Counted from the stretch's first letter, positions 25,077 through 34,112 are shown. The stretch is DNA of 59,417 bases from Clostridia bacterium (GCA_017560085.1 JAFYPA010000048.1:1-59417), one strand, 5' to 3'. A program made the numbers and translations. Notes: generated by a model from the letters alone, not told the origin.

Positions 25077-26465
25077 TCAAATGTCCATCACATCATACCC
25101 AAGATAATAAGTAAACGCCTCACGAAGCACAAGCTCCATATGACCTACACCTACAGCGGTATGATGTCTGAAGCCTGTTCTGCCGAGAGTGATGAGCTTC
25201 TTCTGAAGTCCGTCAATCTTTGCAACACCGCCACAGCCGAAGAATTCCTTTTCAATAGGCTCGCCCGTGAATTCACCCTCGCCGACATACATAATGAGCT
25301 TTCCGCCCTCTGTGATACAGTTGGAGTATGTCATGGGGAATGCCTTGATTCTGCCCTCGTTGGAGCCCCATCCGCAGCCGGGGTCTGCCTTTGCGAACAT
25401 CTTGTGGTCTGTTACAAGACCCTTTTCCTCCATAAGAGACTGCGCAATAGGTCCGCAGTGGAAGAGGATAACCTTGTCAGGATCGTCACCGTAGTTGTTG
25501 TTCCAGTCAACGCAGGCTGTAGGCTTTTCGGAGGCAAGGCTCATTGCGTACATATTGATAGCGGAGCAAAGGTCGATTTCGCAGGATGCTACAATGCCTC
25601 TGTCGTTAAGCTCGGAAAGAAGAACGCAGGGAGCAACACGGAGAATTTCGTGCATTTCGTCCCAGCAACGGAGCGTGATACAGTCGAGTCTGTATTCCTC
25701 AATGTACCAGTCAAGCACACAGGAAACCTTTGCGAGTGTTGTGAAGTTCTGTGCGGGACACTGTGAGAAGTTGGTGTAATTTGCAAGTCTTTCCTTCTTT
25801 GCAAGCACCTTGGGATCGTTGTCGTCCATCTTCTGTACCTTGTAGATAAGCTCGGAAAGGTCGAAGGTTTCAACGGTGATGCCGTACTTCTGGAGTGTGA
25901 TTTCGTCGTATCTTACTGTCTTGAATTTTGAAGTTCTTGCACCAATTGCACCGATGGAGAATCTCTTCATACCGTTAACAACACGGCATATAGCGGCAAA
26001 GTCCTTGATGTTCTGATTGAATTCGGGAGTGGAGGGATGTACAACGTGAGGCTCAAGCACGGTAAAGGGAATTCCGTACTGATGGAAGCAGTCCTCAACG
26101 GAGAATTTTCCACAGTAAGAGTCACGTCTGTGCTGGAAGTCCATCTTGCCGATTTCATCGGGATAAGCCTGAATAAGAATCGGAACATTGGCATCCTGAA
26201 GAGCCGCAACGGCACCGTTCTCGTCACCGAAGTTGGGGAGAGAAAGAATAACGCCGTCAAACTCGCCTCTGTGCTCCTCAAGCCAGGCGGCATAAGCTCT
26301 GCCTTCCTCTCTTGTTTCAACCGCACCGTATCTTGTCATATCGGCATCGGGAATAATGTAATCGTAGCCTGCAGCCTTAACCGCAGCCGCTACCTCCTCT
26401 CTTGCACCTGCAATGAGAGATTCGGGGAAAAAGCCTCTGTTTCCGAAGTATAATGCGAATGTCAT
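25077..26465 (-). CDS. L-fucose/L-arabinose isomerase-family protein
   Basis: The 462-aa protein belongs to the fucose-isomerase superfamily (COG2407 type). The first Rossmann-like domain carries FALYFGNRGFFPESLI and ILSLPNFGDENGAVAAL. The central region has RFSIGAIGARTSKFKTVRYDE and TLRCWDEMHE, and the C-terminal metal-site region has EIDLCSAINMYAMSLAS and CDWNNNYGDDPDKVILFHCGPI. Such enzymes convert aldoses to ketoses with a divalent metal. Together with the kinase and aldolase it forms an isomerase-kinase-aldolase route like those for fucose, rhamnose or related deoxysugars and pentoses. GAAAGGAG precedes the ATG. Which sugar is used remains open. Confidence 0.8.
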   Translation of the reverse strand: MTFALYFGNRGFFPESLIAGAREEVAAAVKAAGYDYIIPDADMTRYGAVETREEGRAYAAWLEEHRGEFDGVILSLPNFGDENGAVAALQDANVPILIQAYPDEIGKMDFQHRRDSYCGKFSVEDCFHQYGIPFTVLEPHVVHPSTPEFNQNIKDFAAICRVVNGMKRFSIGAIGARTSKFKTVRYDEITLQKYGITVETFDLSELIYKVQKMDDNDPKVLAKKERLANYTNFSQCPAQNFTTLAKVSCVLDWYIEEYRLDCITLRCWDEMHEILRVAPCVLLSELNDRGIVASCEIDLCSAINMYAMSLASEKPTACVDWNNNYGDDPDKVILFHCGPIAQSLMEEKGLVTDHKMFAKADPGCGWGSNEGRIKAFPMTYSNCITEGGKLIMYVGEGEFTGEPIEKEFFGCGGVAKIDGLQKKLITLGRTGFRHHTAVGVGHMELVLREAFTYYLGYDVMDI

Positions 26466-26504
26466 AATAAAACTCCTTTCGAATTTGAATTTATGATTGA
26501 GATA

Positions 26505-26559
26505 TGAGTGGACAGTGGACAGGGGTCAAGGGACAGGGAATGTTGGAAACTTCGTTTCC
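26505..26559. repeat. Heptamer/hairpin element, copy 4 (AGTGGAC type)
   Basis: A run of AGTGGAC/AGGGACA-like heptamers (about 26506-26540) is followed by GGAAAC-TTC-GTTTCC (26545-26559). The stretch 26560-26644 downstream is AT-rich and holds no convincing gene. Confidence 0.6.
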
Positions 26560-26644
26560 TGCGATTATTTAAATTGGTGTTTGTCGGTGAGGTTTGTTCA
26601 CCCTCTAATCATCGTGTAAATTGCGATTATTTCGATTCCTGCTA

Positions 26645-26784
26645 CCCCTCATCAGTCAGCTTCGCTGACAGCTTCCCCCTCGTGGGAAGCCATTATAGCG
26701 CGCCACTAAACAATAGCGAAGGTGGCACAAACAAGCCTTCCCCCCCGGGGGGGGAAGGTGTCGCCGTAGGCGACGGATGAGGGG
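26645..26784. repeat. 140-bp MITE/REP-like element with terminal inverted repeats
   Basis: CCCCTCATC (26645-26653) is inverted as GATGAGGGG (26776-26784). Just inside are hairpins GTCAGC-TTC-GCTGAC (26655-26669) and GTCGCC-GTA-GGCGAC (26760-26774). A near-perfect C/G palindrome at 26736-26758 forms the centre. Elements with these ends are common in gut Firmicutes and resemble non-autonomous repeats; no transposase is present. A related partial copy begins near 59372. The remainder up to 26887 has only AATTCCG heptamer copies near 26858-26873. Confidence 0.75.
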
Positions 26785-26883
26785 AATTGCTCCCCGACAA
26801 ACCCTAATTTGAATTTAATAATAATGAAAATTCCGAAGCAATCACCCTCAATTCCGAATTCCGAATTTCATTCCTCACCCCAC

Positions 26884-26919
26884 AAAAAACGGTTGTACCC
26901 CCAAAGATACAACCGTTAA
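26884..26919 (-). terminator. Terminator of the aminotransferase gene
   Basis: On the minus strand AACGGTTGTA (26917-26908 complement) and TACAACCGTT pair around a ~10-nt loop, followed by TTTTTTG read from the A tract 26884-26889. Confidence 0.7.
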
Positions 26920-26943
26920 CATCAATTATTTCCCCTTATAAAA

Positions 26944-28143
26944 TTACTTCGCCTTCTCAATAAGTCCCGCAATAATTTCACCGAGAATCTTGATACCCTT
27001 GTCAATTTCCTCATCGGAGGGCATCGAATAGTTAAGACGGAAGGAGTCGGAGGGTGCGCTCTCGTCGCAGTTGAACGCCTTGCCCGTAACAACGAATACC
27101 TTCTGTGCGATGGATTCCTTCATGAAGTCGTCAAGGGATACTCCCTCGGGAAGTGTGCACCAGAGGAAAAGACCGCCCTCGGGACGGGTGAATTTAACTT
27201 CCTTGGGCATATACTTTTCAAGTGCCGCTATCATAAGAGTAGCCTTGTGCTTGTAAAGAGCGTTAATCTTCGCAATGTGCGCGTCCATATCGCATTCCTG
27301 CATAAAGCCCGCAACGATCATCTGGAAGAACTGATTTGTATGTACGTCCTCAACCTGCTTTGCAACAACCATCTTCTGAACGACGGTCTCGTTACCGCAG
27401 ACAAAGCCAACGCGCATACCTGCGGAGAGAATCTTGGAGAAGGAGCCGCAGTACATAACTCTGCCGTCCGTGTCCATAGACTTGTATGTGGGAACATTTT
27501 CACCCGCAAAGCGGAGCTCGCCGTAGGGGTTGTCCTCGAGAATCATTACATCGTACTTCTGAGCGAGAGCATAAACAGCCTTTCTCTTTTCGAGGCTTGT
27601 TGTAATTCCCGCGGGATTCTGGAAGGTAGGAATAAGATAAAGGAACTTAACCTTATCGTTTGTCTTAAGAACCTCCTCGAGAATCTCAAGATTGATGCCG
27701 TCATCCTCAAGCGGAACACCAACGGGCACCGCACCGATGGAGCGGAATGCATTGAGCGCACCGATAAAGCTGGGATTTTCGCAAACGACAACGTCGCCTC
27801 TGTTACACATAACCTTACAGAAAAGCTCAATACCCTGCTGACCGCCGGAGGTGATAATGGTCATATCGCCGTCCTTTGCGCAGTCGAACTTATCGGCAAT
27901 TCTCTTTGTAACAAGCTCGCGGAGAGGCATAAAGCCCTCTGTCGTGCCGTACTGAAGGGAAGCGGAAGCATTCTCCGCAAGAATCTTATTGGCAATTCTG
28001 GTAATATCCTCAACCGGGAATGACTCGGGAGAAGGATTGCCTGCCGCAAAGGAGATAGCACCGGGAGTACCGAGGCTCTTGAATATCTCACGGATTGCGG
28101 AGGGCTTCATGTTTTTGATGTTGTCTGAAAGATTGTAGTTCAT
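26944..28143 (-). CDS. PLP-dependent class I/II aminotransferase (2-aminoadipate/aromatic type)
   Basis: The 399-aa protein is a fold-type I aminotransferase. Visible landmarks are ISFAAGNPSPESFP, YGTTEGFMPLRELV, the ITSGGQQGIELF strand, EDNPYGELRF and the PLP lysine in GSFSKILSAGMRVGF. The C-terminal arginine region is SDSFRLNYS. This branch includes 2-aminoadipate and aromatic aminotransferases (ARO8/LysN-like). The start was moved to 28143 because ACGGAG precedes it and the upstream residues are an artefact of the adjacent repeat. It lies downstream of an ACT-domain protein, a PaaK-type ligase and IorAB, so it could supply aryl-pyruvates to that pathway (inference). Confidence 0.85.
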   Translation of the reverse strand: MNYNLSDNIKNMKPSAIREIFKSLGTPGAISFAAGNPSPESFPVEDITRIANKILAENASASLQYGTTEGFMPLRELVTKRIADKFDCAKDGDMTIITSGGQQGIELFCKVMCNRGDVVVCENPSFIGALNAFRSIGAVPVGVPLEDDGINLEILEEVLKTNDKVKFLYLIPTFQNPAGITTSLEKRKAVYALAQKYDVMILEDNPYGELRFAGENVPTYKSMDTDGRVMYCGSFSKILSAGMRVGFVCGNETVVQKMVVAKQVEDVHTNQFFQMIVAGFMQECDMDAHIAKINALYKHKATLMIAALEKYMPKEVKFTRPEGGLFLWCTLPEGVSLDDFMKESIAQKVFVVTGKAFNCDESAPSDSFRLNYSMPSDEEIDKGIKILGEIIAGLIEKAK

Positions 28144-28168
28144 AGTAAAAAACTCCGTTTTTTTTGGA

Positions 28169-28401
28169 AATGCATAATGCATAATGCATAATGCATAATC
28201 GAGGTTGATTGCGAAGAATTCTGCGAATTCTCCGCAATCTTCATTTTATTTAATTATAAATGATATAAGAGGAATTCCTCTTTTTGATACGACAATTTTA
28301 ATTTAATTGAAGGAAACGAAAGTTTCCATCAATGATTATGCATTATGCATTATGCATTATGCATTCGATATTTAATCGAATCATAGATTCGATTAAATAT
28401 C
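28169..28401. repeat. Heptamer/hairpin element, copy 5 (AATGCAT type), full length
   Basis: Left array 28169-28199 and right inverted array 28334-28364, about four units each. Hairpin 28207-28239 is two stacked 7-bp stems around a TGC loop. A perfect 16-bp palindrome lies at 28267-28282. GGAAAC-GAAA-GTTTCC is at 28312-28327. Just outside the right array a 16-bp perfect stem with ATA loop (28367-28401) runs into the stop codon of the ACT gene. Confidence 0.8.
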
Positions 28402-28815
28402 ACTCATATCCGCCATATGAATTCCGTTAAGTCTGAACAAATCCTGCGCTGTGTCTGCGTCGTTAACCTTCATAACCACCATGGCGTGGGACTTGGACTT
28501 GGGAAGGAATGCGTAGAGATATTCTACGGAAACGCCGCCCTCCTTGAGAAGGGAGAGAACTGCCGCAAGTCCGCCGGGCTTGTCGTCGATGGCTACGCCG
28601 ATTACCTCTGTTACCTTAACGATAACTCCGCTTTCGGCAAGCACCTTCTTTGCTTCCTCGGGCTTGTCAACGATTATTCTCGCAACACCGAATTCGCTTG
28701 TGTCCGCGATTGAAAGTGCGCTCATATTGATGTGATTGTCTGCAAGTACATTGCATATGTCGGAAACTCTGCCGAACTTGTTTTCTACAAAAACCGATAA
28801 CTGTTTTATTGACAT
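28393..28815 (-). CDS. Tandem ACT-domain protein
   Basis: The 140-aa protein consists of two ACT domains: residues about 3-68 (QLSVFVENKFGRVSDICNVL) and about 70-138 (GVAIDDKPGGLAAVLSLLKEGGVSVEYLYA). ACT pairs bind amino acids, and stand-alone versions of this size are regularly encoded next to phenylacetate-CoA ligase and indolepyruvate oxidoreductase genes, as here. It may sense an aromatic or branched amino acid. AAGGAGTAAC precedes the ATG. Its stop codon lies inside a 16-bp perfect hairpin. Confidence 0.88.
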   Translation of the reverse strand: MSIKQLSVFVENKFGRVSDICNVLADNHINMSALSIADTSEFGVARIIVDKPEEAKKVLAESGVIVKVTEVIGVAIDDKPGGLAAVLSLLKEGGVSVEYLYAFLPKSKSHAMVVMKVNDADTAQDLFRLNGIHMADMSDI

Positions 28816-28859
28816 GATTTGTTACTCCTTATTCTGATTTAGTTTTAGGGAGATTTTGA

Positions 28860-29120
28860 AAATGCATAATGCATAATGCATAATGCATAATCATTGTTGA
28901 TTTTCGCACCAATCTTTTCAAAAAAGTAAATCCCCGATAGCGAAAATCTTCATTTTATTATAATTTTATATTGGAAAAATCAAGCTAAAGAATTATCCAG
29001 ACTCCAACCCGCAACATCCGAAATCAAGTTTTTCCGCAAAATCCATTTCCCCGCCGTCAGGCGATTAAATAAAAATTTTTCTGCGAAAAATTTTCTCCTC
29101 AATTCCGAATTCCGAATTTT
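28860..29120. repeat. Heptamer/hairpin element, copy 6, with AATTCCG heptamers
   Basis: This entry covers most of the 339-bp gap between the ACT and PaaK genes. The AATGCAT array (28860-28891) is followed by a 9-bp stem, GATTTTCGC (28899-28907) with GCGAAAATC (28940-28948), around a ~32-nt loop. At 29072-29094 a 10-bp stem has a TGC loop, and AATTCCG units follow at 29101-29117. No gene is visible in the gap. Confidence 0.65.
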
Positions 29121-29154
29121 AATTCCAGTCTTCAGCCCAATTTTTTCACCGCAC

Positions 29155-30453
29155 TCAAATCTTACGATTATCTATAACTCTCTTAGCCTTGCCTTCGCTT
29201 CTTGCGATAGTCTTGGGGTTAACAAGGTGTACCTTGGCGCCGATGCCGAGGATGGAGCGGATTTCGTCGGTAATCCTCTTTTCGAGCTTTTCGATGTTCT
29301 TAACGTCGTCTGTGAAGAGCTCTTCTGTCATTTCTACGTTTACATCCAGAGTGTCGTTGTTGTTTACTCTGTCAACGATGATTACATAGTTGGGTGTTGT
29401 ACCGCCCGTTACCTTCATGAGCACCTCTTCAATCTGGGACGGGAATACGTTTACGCCACGGATGATAAGCATATCGTCGCTTCTGCCCTGAGGCTTGCAC
29501 ATTCTGACGTGTGTTCTGCCGCATTCGCAGGGCTCATAGTTGAGCTGACAGATGTCTCTTGTTCTGTAACGGATAAGCGGGAAGCCTTCCTTTGTAAGTG
29601 TGGTGAATACAAGCTCACCCTTGGAGCCTCTGGGAAGAACCTCGCCCGTATCGGGGTCGATGATTTCGGGAATGAACATATCCTCACAAACGTGCATACC
29701 CGCCTGCTTTTCGCATTCGTAGGATACACCGGGACCCATAATTTCGGAAAGGCCGTAAATGTCGTAAGCCTTGATTCCGAGACCTGCCTCGATGGACTTT
29801 CTCATTTCCTCGCTCCAGGGCTCTGCACCGAAGATGCCTGCCTTAAGCTTGAGCTGATCCTTAACGCCCATTTCCGCAATGGATTCCGCAAGGAACATAG
29901 CGTAAGAGGGAGTACAGCAGAGAACAGTGCTTCCGAAGTCAACCATTGTCTGAATCTGTCTCTGTGTGTTACCTGCAGATGTGGGGATTACGGTTGCGCC
30001 GATTCTTTCAGCACCGCTGTGAGCACCGAGACCGCCGGTAAAGAGGCCGTAGCCGTAGGAAACCTGAATAAAGTCGTTTTCGTCTGCGCCGATTGCGGAG
30101 AGCATTCTCGCAACACAGTCAGCCCACATTTCAAGGTCTTTTCTTGTGTAGCCTACAACAATCTGCTTACCTGTTGTACCGCTGGAGGCGTGTACTCTTA
30201 CGATTTCGTTCATGGGAACTGCAAAGAGTCCGTAAGGATAGCAGTCACGAAGGTCCTGCTTATATGAGAAGGGGAGCTTGTGAAGGTCCTCGATTCCGTG
30301 AATGTCGGAGGGCTTAAGACCCTTTTCATCCATTCTCTGACGGAAAAGCGGTACCTTTTCGTACATTCTTGCAACCTGAGCTACAAGTCTTTCGCTCTGA
30401 AGCTTTTCAAGCTCCGGTCTTGGCATACATTCGATTTCTTTCTGATAGAACAT
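29155..30453 (-). CDS. paaK: Phenylacetate-CoA ligase (PaaK family)
   Basis: The 432-aa protein is an adenylate-forming ligase of the PaaK type. Visible motifs are [16 protein letters not shown] (ATP/AMP binding), [36 protein letters not shown] and [12 protein letters not shown]. It would activate phenylacetate or other aryl-acetates to CoA thioesters. I chose the sixth in-frame ATG codon position (30453), because GGAG lies 9 nt before it and family members start MFYxKEIExMPR. In this cluster it would act on the acid formed after oxidative decarboxylation of aryl-pyruvates, or in reverse for ATP gain (inference). Confidence 0.9.
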   Translation of the reverse strand: MFYQKEIECMPRPELEKLQSERLVAQVARMYEKVPLFRQRMDEKGLKPSDIHGIEDLHKLPFSYKQDLRDCYPYGLFAVPMNEIVRVHASSGTTGKQIVVGYTRKDLEMWADCVARMLSAIGADENDFIQVSYGYGLFTGGLGAHSGAERIGATVIPTSAGNTQRQIQTMVDFGSTVLCCTPSYAMFLAESIAEMGVKDQLKLKAGIFGAEPWSEEMRKSIEAGLGIKAYDIYGLSEIMGPGVSYECEKQAGMHVCEDMFIPEIIDPDTGEVLPRGSKGELVFTTLTKEGFPLIRYRTRDICQLNYEPCECGRTHVRMCKPQGRSDDMLIIRGVNVFPSQIEEVLMKVTGGTTPNYVIIVDRVNNNDTLDVNVEMTEELFTDDVKNIEKLEKRITDEIRSILGIGAKVHLVNPKTIARSEGKAKRVIDNRKI

Positions 30454-30504
30454 TTCGGTCATCTCCATTTTTTAGATTTTTGCTTTTTGACTTTTGCTTT
30501 AGTT

Positions 30505-31515
30505 TTAAAATTGTATTTTGTTTCTCGCCCTTGCAAAGCCTTGAAGCACGGTATCGTTTACCTCTCCGTTTTTACCGAGAGTCGGGCAAAGATAACCGCC
30601 CTCTTCAAATTCGTTCCAAGCAAAAGCAATTGCGTGGTCGGTGTTTGCTTTGTCGGGATGATTATTTATAAATTCCTTCAGCCTTTTAAAGCTGTATTCA
30701 ATGTCTTCCTCCGTAGGCTGACCTGCGTACTCCTTATGCTCGTATGTGACCCACGGACTTGGCTTTTCCACTCTCGGCATAGGATTCCACCCCATTGACA
30801 AAAGAGGAATCACGGGAAGTCCGAAGTCGAGACGCCTTTCATTCGCAAGGTAGGTGTTATCCGTGTGCTGTCTGAAGTCTCCGATACAATCCGAGGCATA
30901 CGCCGTAACAGCATCTGCATTTGAATAGTCCGCACCGTCTGTCGGGCAAAAGCCTATGAAGGCAAAATAGGGATTATGTCCTTTTTTCCTTGCAAAGTCT
31001 CGGACAATATCTATGAATTCGGAGGAATAACCGCCGAAAATCATAACAAGCGGTCTTCCGTCGACCTTCTCATAAAAGTCCTCGCCCATAATGTCCGTAA
31101 GAGCCTCAAAATCCGATTCCGAATAGGAATTTACGGAAAAAACGATGGCGCACATATTTATTTCGTGACGCTTTTCACTCTCGAGATACATATTTCTCGC
31201 AAGGTTAAGCTCTGCATAATGCTCTTTTAAGAACGCATACATTTCGGCATCCTTCCACACCGTACGCTCCGAAGGGGCGGAATCGGGATACCAGCAGTAT
31301 GCAAAGAAGTCGATGCCTGCATTTATCGCATAAGAAAGCTCGGCATCGTAGTCAGCCTTGCTTCGCACGGGTATTCTGTAGCCGTTTTCGTCCTTCAATG
31401 CAAAATACGGAAGACGGCAGGCATATTTTTCGTTGCAAAGAGTATTATGCGTAAAGCCACCGAAATAAGTGTCCTTCGGCAAGGAGGCATCCCAGTTTAT
31501 TACTCCGATTCGCAT
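30505..31515 (-). CDS. GH99-like / WbsX-type glycoside hydrolase
   Basis: The 336-aa protein has features of the GH99-like (WbsX) group: an N-terminal RIGVINWDAS strand, AINAGIDFFAYCWYPD, RPLVMIFGGY and the C-terminal FAWNEFEEGGYLCPTLG that corresponds to the family's WNEW(x)EG motif. Characterised relatives act on alpha-mannosides, or are encoded in glycan-biosynthesis loci. No signal peptide is visible. It lies 8 nt downstream of iorB and 51 nt upstream of paaK on the same strand, an unexpected place inside a 2-oxo-acid catabolism cluster. The family call is based on motif resemblance; substrate unknown. Confidence 0.65.
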   Translation of the reverse strand: MRIGVINWDASLPKDTYFGGFTHNTLCNEKYACRLPYFALKDENGYRIPVRSKADYDAELSYAINAGIDFFAYCWYPDSAPSERTVWKDAEMYAFLKEHYAELNLARNMYLESEKRHEINMCAIVFSVNSYSESDFEALTDIMGEDFYEKVDGRPLVMIFGGYSSEFIDIVRDFARKKGHNPYFAFIGFCPTDGADYSNADAVTAYASDCIGDFRQHTDNTYLANERRLDFGLPVIPLLSMGWNPMPRVEKPSPWVTYEHKEYAGQPTEEDIEYSFKRLKEFINNHPDKANTDHAIAFAWNEFEEGGYLCPTLGKNGEVNDTVLQGFARARNKIQF

Positions 31516-31523
31516 TTTTCAAA

Positions 31524-32090
31524 TTAAAGCTTATAACCCAATTCAAATGCCTTGAGATTTACCTCGAGGAACTTCTCAGGCACCGTAGTCTTGATGGTTT
31601 CAACCCACTTCTCATAAGGAATGTCGGTGGACTTTGCCATAACGCCGATAAGAACAACATTAACAGCCTTTGTGTTGCCTGCTTCCTTTGCAAGGGAGAG
31701 CGCGTCAACGAGTGTCGCATCAACCTTGTCGGAAATCTTCTTGTCGATGTCCGCGGGATACTGAGCCGCACCCGTAATTACGGGCATGGGATTCATCTTC
31801 TGTGTGTTAACTATCATCTTGCCGCCCTCCTTGAGGTAAGGAAGAGCACGCATAGCCTCAAGCATTTCGAAAGCGAGAATAATATCAGCCTCGCCCTTAT
31901 CAATAATAGGTGAATAAACCTTTTCACCGTACTTAACATAGGTAACAACGCTACCGCCTCTCTGGCTCATACCGTGTACCTCGGAAACCTTTACATCATA
32001 TCCTTCACCGATAACCGTGTTACCGAGAATTCGGCTGGCAAGCAGTGTTCCCTGACCGCCTACGCCGACAATCATTATTTTCTTTGTCAT
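31524..32090 (-). CDS. iorB: Indolepyruvate oxidoreductase subunit beta
   Basis: The 188-aa protein has the beta/gamma-subunit signature of 2-oxoacid:ferredoxin oxidoreductases: MIVGVGGQGTLLASRILG at the N terminus, SEVHGMSQRGGSV, and ILAFEMLEAMRALPYLK. With IorA it oxidatively decarboxylates aryl-pyruvates (indolepyruvate, phenylpyruvate) to aryl-acetyl-CoA with reduction of ferredoxin. AAAGG precedes the ATG. A full-length repeat element separates it from iorA, which is unusual because these two subunit genes are normally adjacent. Confidence 0.92.
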   Translation of the reverse strand: MTKKIMIVGVGGQGTLLASRILGNTVIGEGYDVKVSEVHGMSQRGGSVVTYVKYGEKVYSPIIDKGEADIILAFEMLEAMRALPYLKEGGKMIVNTQKMNPMPVITGAAQYPADIDKKISDKVDATLVDALSLAKEAGNTKAVNVVLIGVMAKSTDIPYEKWVETIKTTVPEKFLEVNLKAFELGYKL

Positions 32091-32107
32091 AGCTTTACCT
32101 TTCTGTT

Positions 32108-32300
32108 AATGCATAATGCATAATGCATAATGCATAATCGAGGTTGATTTACTTCGTAAATCTTCATTTTTGAATTTTTAAATACTCGATTTTTATACCT
32201 TGTCCCGAAATTTCAACCTGAAATAATTTCAATTTATTCCGAAGAAAAATCTCCGATTTTTCAACAATGATTATGCATTATGCATTATGCATTATGCATT
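32108..32300. repeat. Heptamer/hairpin element, copy 7, between iorA and iorB
   Basis: Left array 32108-32138 and right inverted array 32270-32300 of AATGCAT units. Hairpins are GATTTAC-TTC-GTAAATC (32146-32162) and GAAAAATC-TCC-GATTTTTC (32244-32262). This is the clearest symmetric copy: array, hairpin, AT-rich centre, hairpin, inverted array. Confidence 0.82.
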
Positions 32301-32306
32301 AAATTT

Positions 32307-34043
32307 TCAGTCTTTCTTCTCAATCGCAGAGAACGGACAAACATTAATACAAAGTCCGCATCCGTTACACTGTGTGTCGTCGATTACAACCTTGCCGTCT
32401 ATTACGGAGATTGCGGGGCAGCCGAGCTTCATGCACATCTTGCAGTTCTTGCACTTGTCGGCGCTGATTTCGCAGTGACCTGTGTACTTTACTGTCTTGA
32501 GAAGTGCACAAGGTCTCTGTGCGATGATTACGGAGGGCTCGTCTCTGTCTGTTTCTTCCTTGACTACCTTCTCGAAGTTCTTTATGTCAAAGGGATCCGC
32601 TACGACAACATGGTCGATTCCGCAAGCCTTGCAGAGATCCACGAGGTCTACCTGACGGGTGGGCTCGCCCTTGATTGTTCTGCCTGTTGTGGGGTTGTCC
32701 TGGTGACCTGTCATACCTGTGATGGAGTTGTCAAGGATGATTACAGTGTTGTTGCCCTTGTTGTATACGATGTCGATAAGTCCCGTAATACCGGAATGCA
32801 TAAAGGTGGAGTCACCGATAACGGAAACGAGCTTCTTGTTGAACTCCTCGCCTCTCGCCTTTGCCATACCGTGAGCCGCAGATACGGATGCACCCATACA
32901 GATAACAGAGTCAACGTTCTGAAGAGGAGCAACCGCACCGAGTGTGTAGCATCCGATGTCGCCGGAAACCGTAAGTCCGAGCTTCTTGAGAACATAGAAT
33001 GTACCTCTGTGAGGACATCCAGCACACATAACGGGAGGTCTTACGGGGATATCCTCGCCGATTTCGGCACTCTTTGCGGGTGCTTCGCCGAGAACAACGC
33101 TCTTAATCATAGCGGGAGTGTATTCACCGAGAAGGGAGAATTCGCTCTTGCCGATAACCTCGATTCCGAGGGACTTGCAGTATGTCTCGATAACGGGATC
33201 CAGCTCTTCTATAACATAAACCTTCTTGTGCTTCTTTGCAAAGTCAAGAATCTTCTTTTCGGGCATGGGATAAATAAGACCGAGCTTTAAGAAGTCTGCC
33301 TTTTCACCGAGGGCTTCCTTTGCGTAAACATAAGCGATGCCTGCGGAAATAACACCGATTTCGCTGCCGTTGTCCTCAATTGTGTTAAGCTCTGTTGTTT
33401 CCGCAAACTCTGCGAGCGCCTTCTGTCTTTCCTCAACCACAACATGACGCTTGATTGCCATTGCGGGCATCATTACGTTCTTGGGGATGTTCTTTTCGTA
33501 GGGCTTGAGCTCGTCGTTTGCTCTTTCGGAAAGCTCAACGAGGCTCTGGGAGTGGGAAACTCTTGTGGAAAGTCTTACAAAGAAGGGAGTATCAAACCTT
33601 TCGGAAAGCTCGAATGCCGCCTTTGTGAAGTTAAGACATTCGGAGGAGTCGGAGGGCTCAACCATCGGAATCTTTGAAGCCTGGGCATAGTGTCTTGAGT
33701 CCTGCTCGTTCTGGGAGGAGTGCATACCCTGGTCGTCTGCAACGCAGAATACAAGACCTCCGTTTACACCTATGTAGCTTACCGTGAATACGGGGTCAGC
33801 CATAACATTAAGACCAACGTGCTTACAGCAGGACATCGCTCTTGCGCCTGCGATGGATGCACCGATTGCAACCTCTGCCGCAACCTTTTCGTTGGGAGCC
33901 CATTCGGAATATATTTCATCGTACTTTGCGATGTTTTCGGTGATTTCCGTACTGGGAGTACCGGGGTAAGAGGAAACAACCTTAACGCCTGCTTCGTATG
34001 CGCCTCTTGCCACAGCGGCATTACCTAAGAGTAATTTTTTCAT
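32307..34043 (-). CDS. iorA: Indolepyruvate ferredoxin oxidoreductase subunit alpha
   Basis: The 578-aa protein has the N-terminal pyrimidine-binding domain (LLLGNAAVARGAYEAGV, SSYPGTPSTEI), the TPP-binding domain (GDIGCYTLGAVAPL, IGDSTFMHSGITGL, DNSITGMTGHQDNP) and a C-terminal 2x[4Fe-4S] ferredoxin domain (CKNCKMCMKLGC, CNGCGLCINVCP). Together with IorB it makes aryl-acetyl-CoA from aryl-pyruvates. It is first in the cluster behind a consensus promoter and a strong ribosome site. Length fits the family. Confidence 0.95.
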   Translation of the reverse strand: MKKLLLGNAAVARGAYEAGVKVVSSYPGTPSTEITENIAKYDEIYSEWAPNEKVAAEVAIGASIAGARAMSCCKHVGLNVMADPVFTVSYIGVNGGLVFCVADDQGMHSSQNEQDSRHYAQASKIPMVEPSDSSECLNFTKAAFELSERFDTPFFVRLSTRVSHSQSLVELSERANDELKPYEKNIPKNVMMPAMAIKRHVVVEERQKALAEFAETTELNTIEDNGSEIGVISAGIAYVYAKEALGEKADFLKLGLIYPMPEKKILDFAKKHKKVYVIEELDPVIETYCKSLGIEVIGKSEFSLLGEYTPAMIKSVVLGEAPAKSAEIGEDIPVRPPVMCAGCPHRGTFYVLKKLGLTVSGDIGCYTLGAVAPLQNVDSVICMGASVSAAHGMAKARGEEFNKKLVSVIGDSTFMHSGITGLIDIVYNKGNNTVIILDNSITGMTGHQDNPTTGRTIKGEPTRQVDLVDLCKACGIDHVVVADPFDIKNFEKVVKEETDRDEPSVIIAQRPCALLKTVKYTGHCEISADKCKNCKMCMKLGCPAISVIDGKVVIDDTQCNGCGLCINVCPFSAIEKKD

Positions 34044-34112
34044 ATTTTTTTCCTTTCCTTTTGCAATGGAAGTCTATATTTCTATGCAAAGAATATATTT
34101 CTACAATTATCT

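Noticed and set aside
26508..26780. 90-aa plus-strand frame across the composite repeat region
   Set aside because: It consists of translated repeat units and a proline/glycine run from the C/G palindrome, with no ribosome site.
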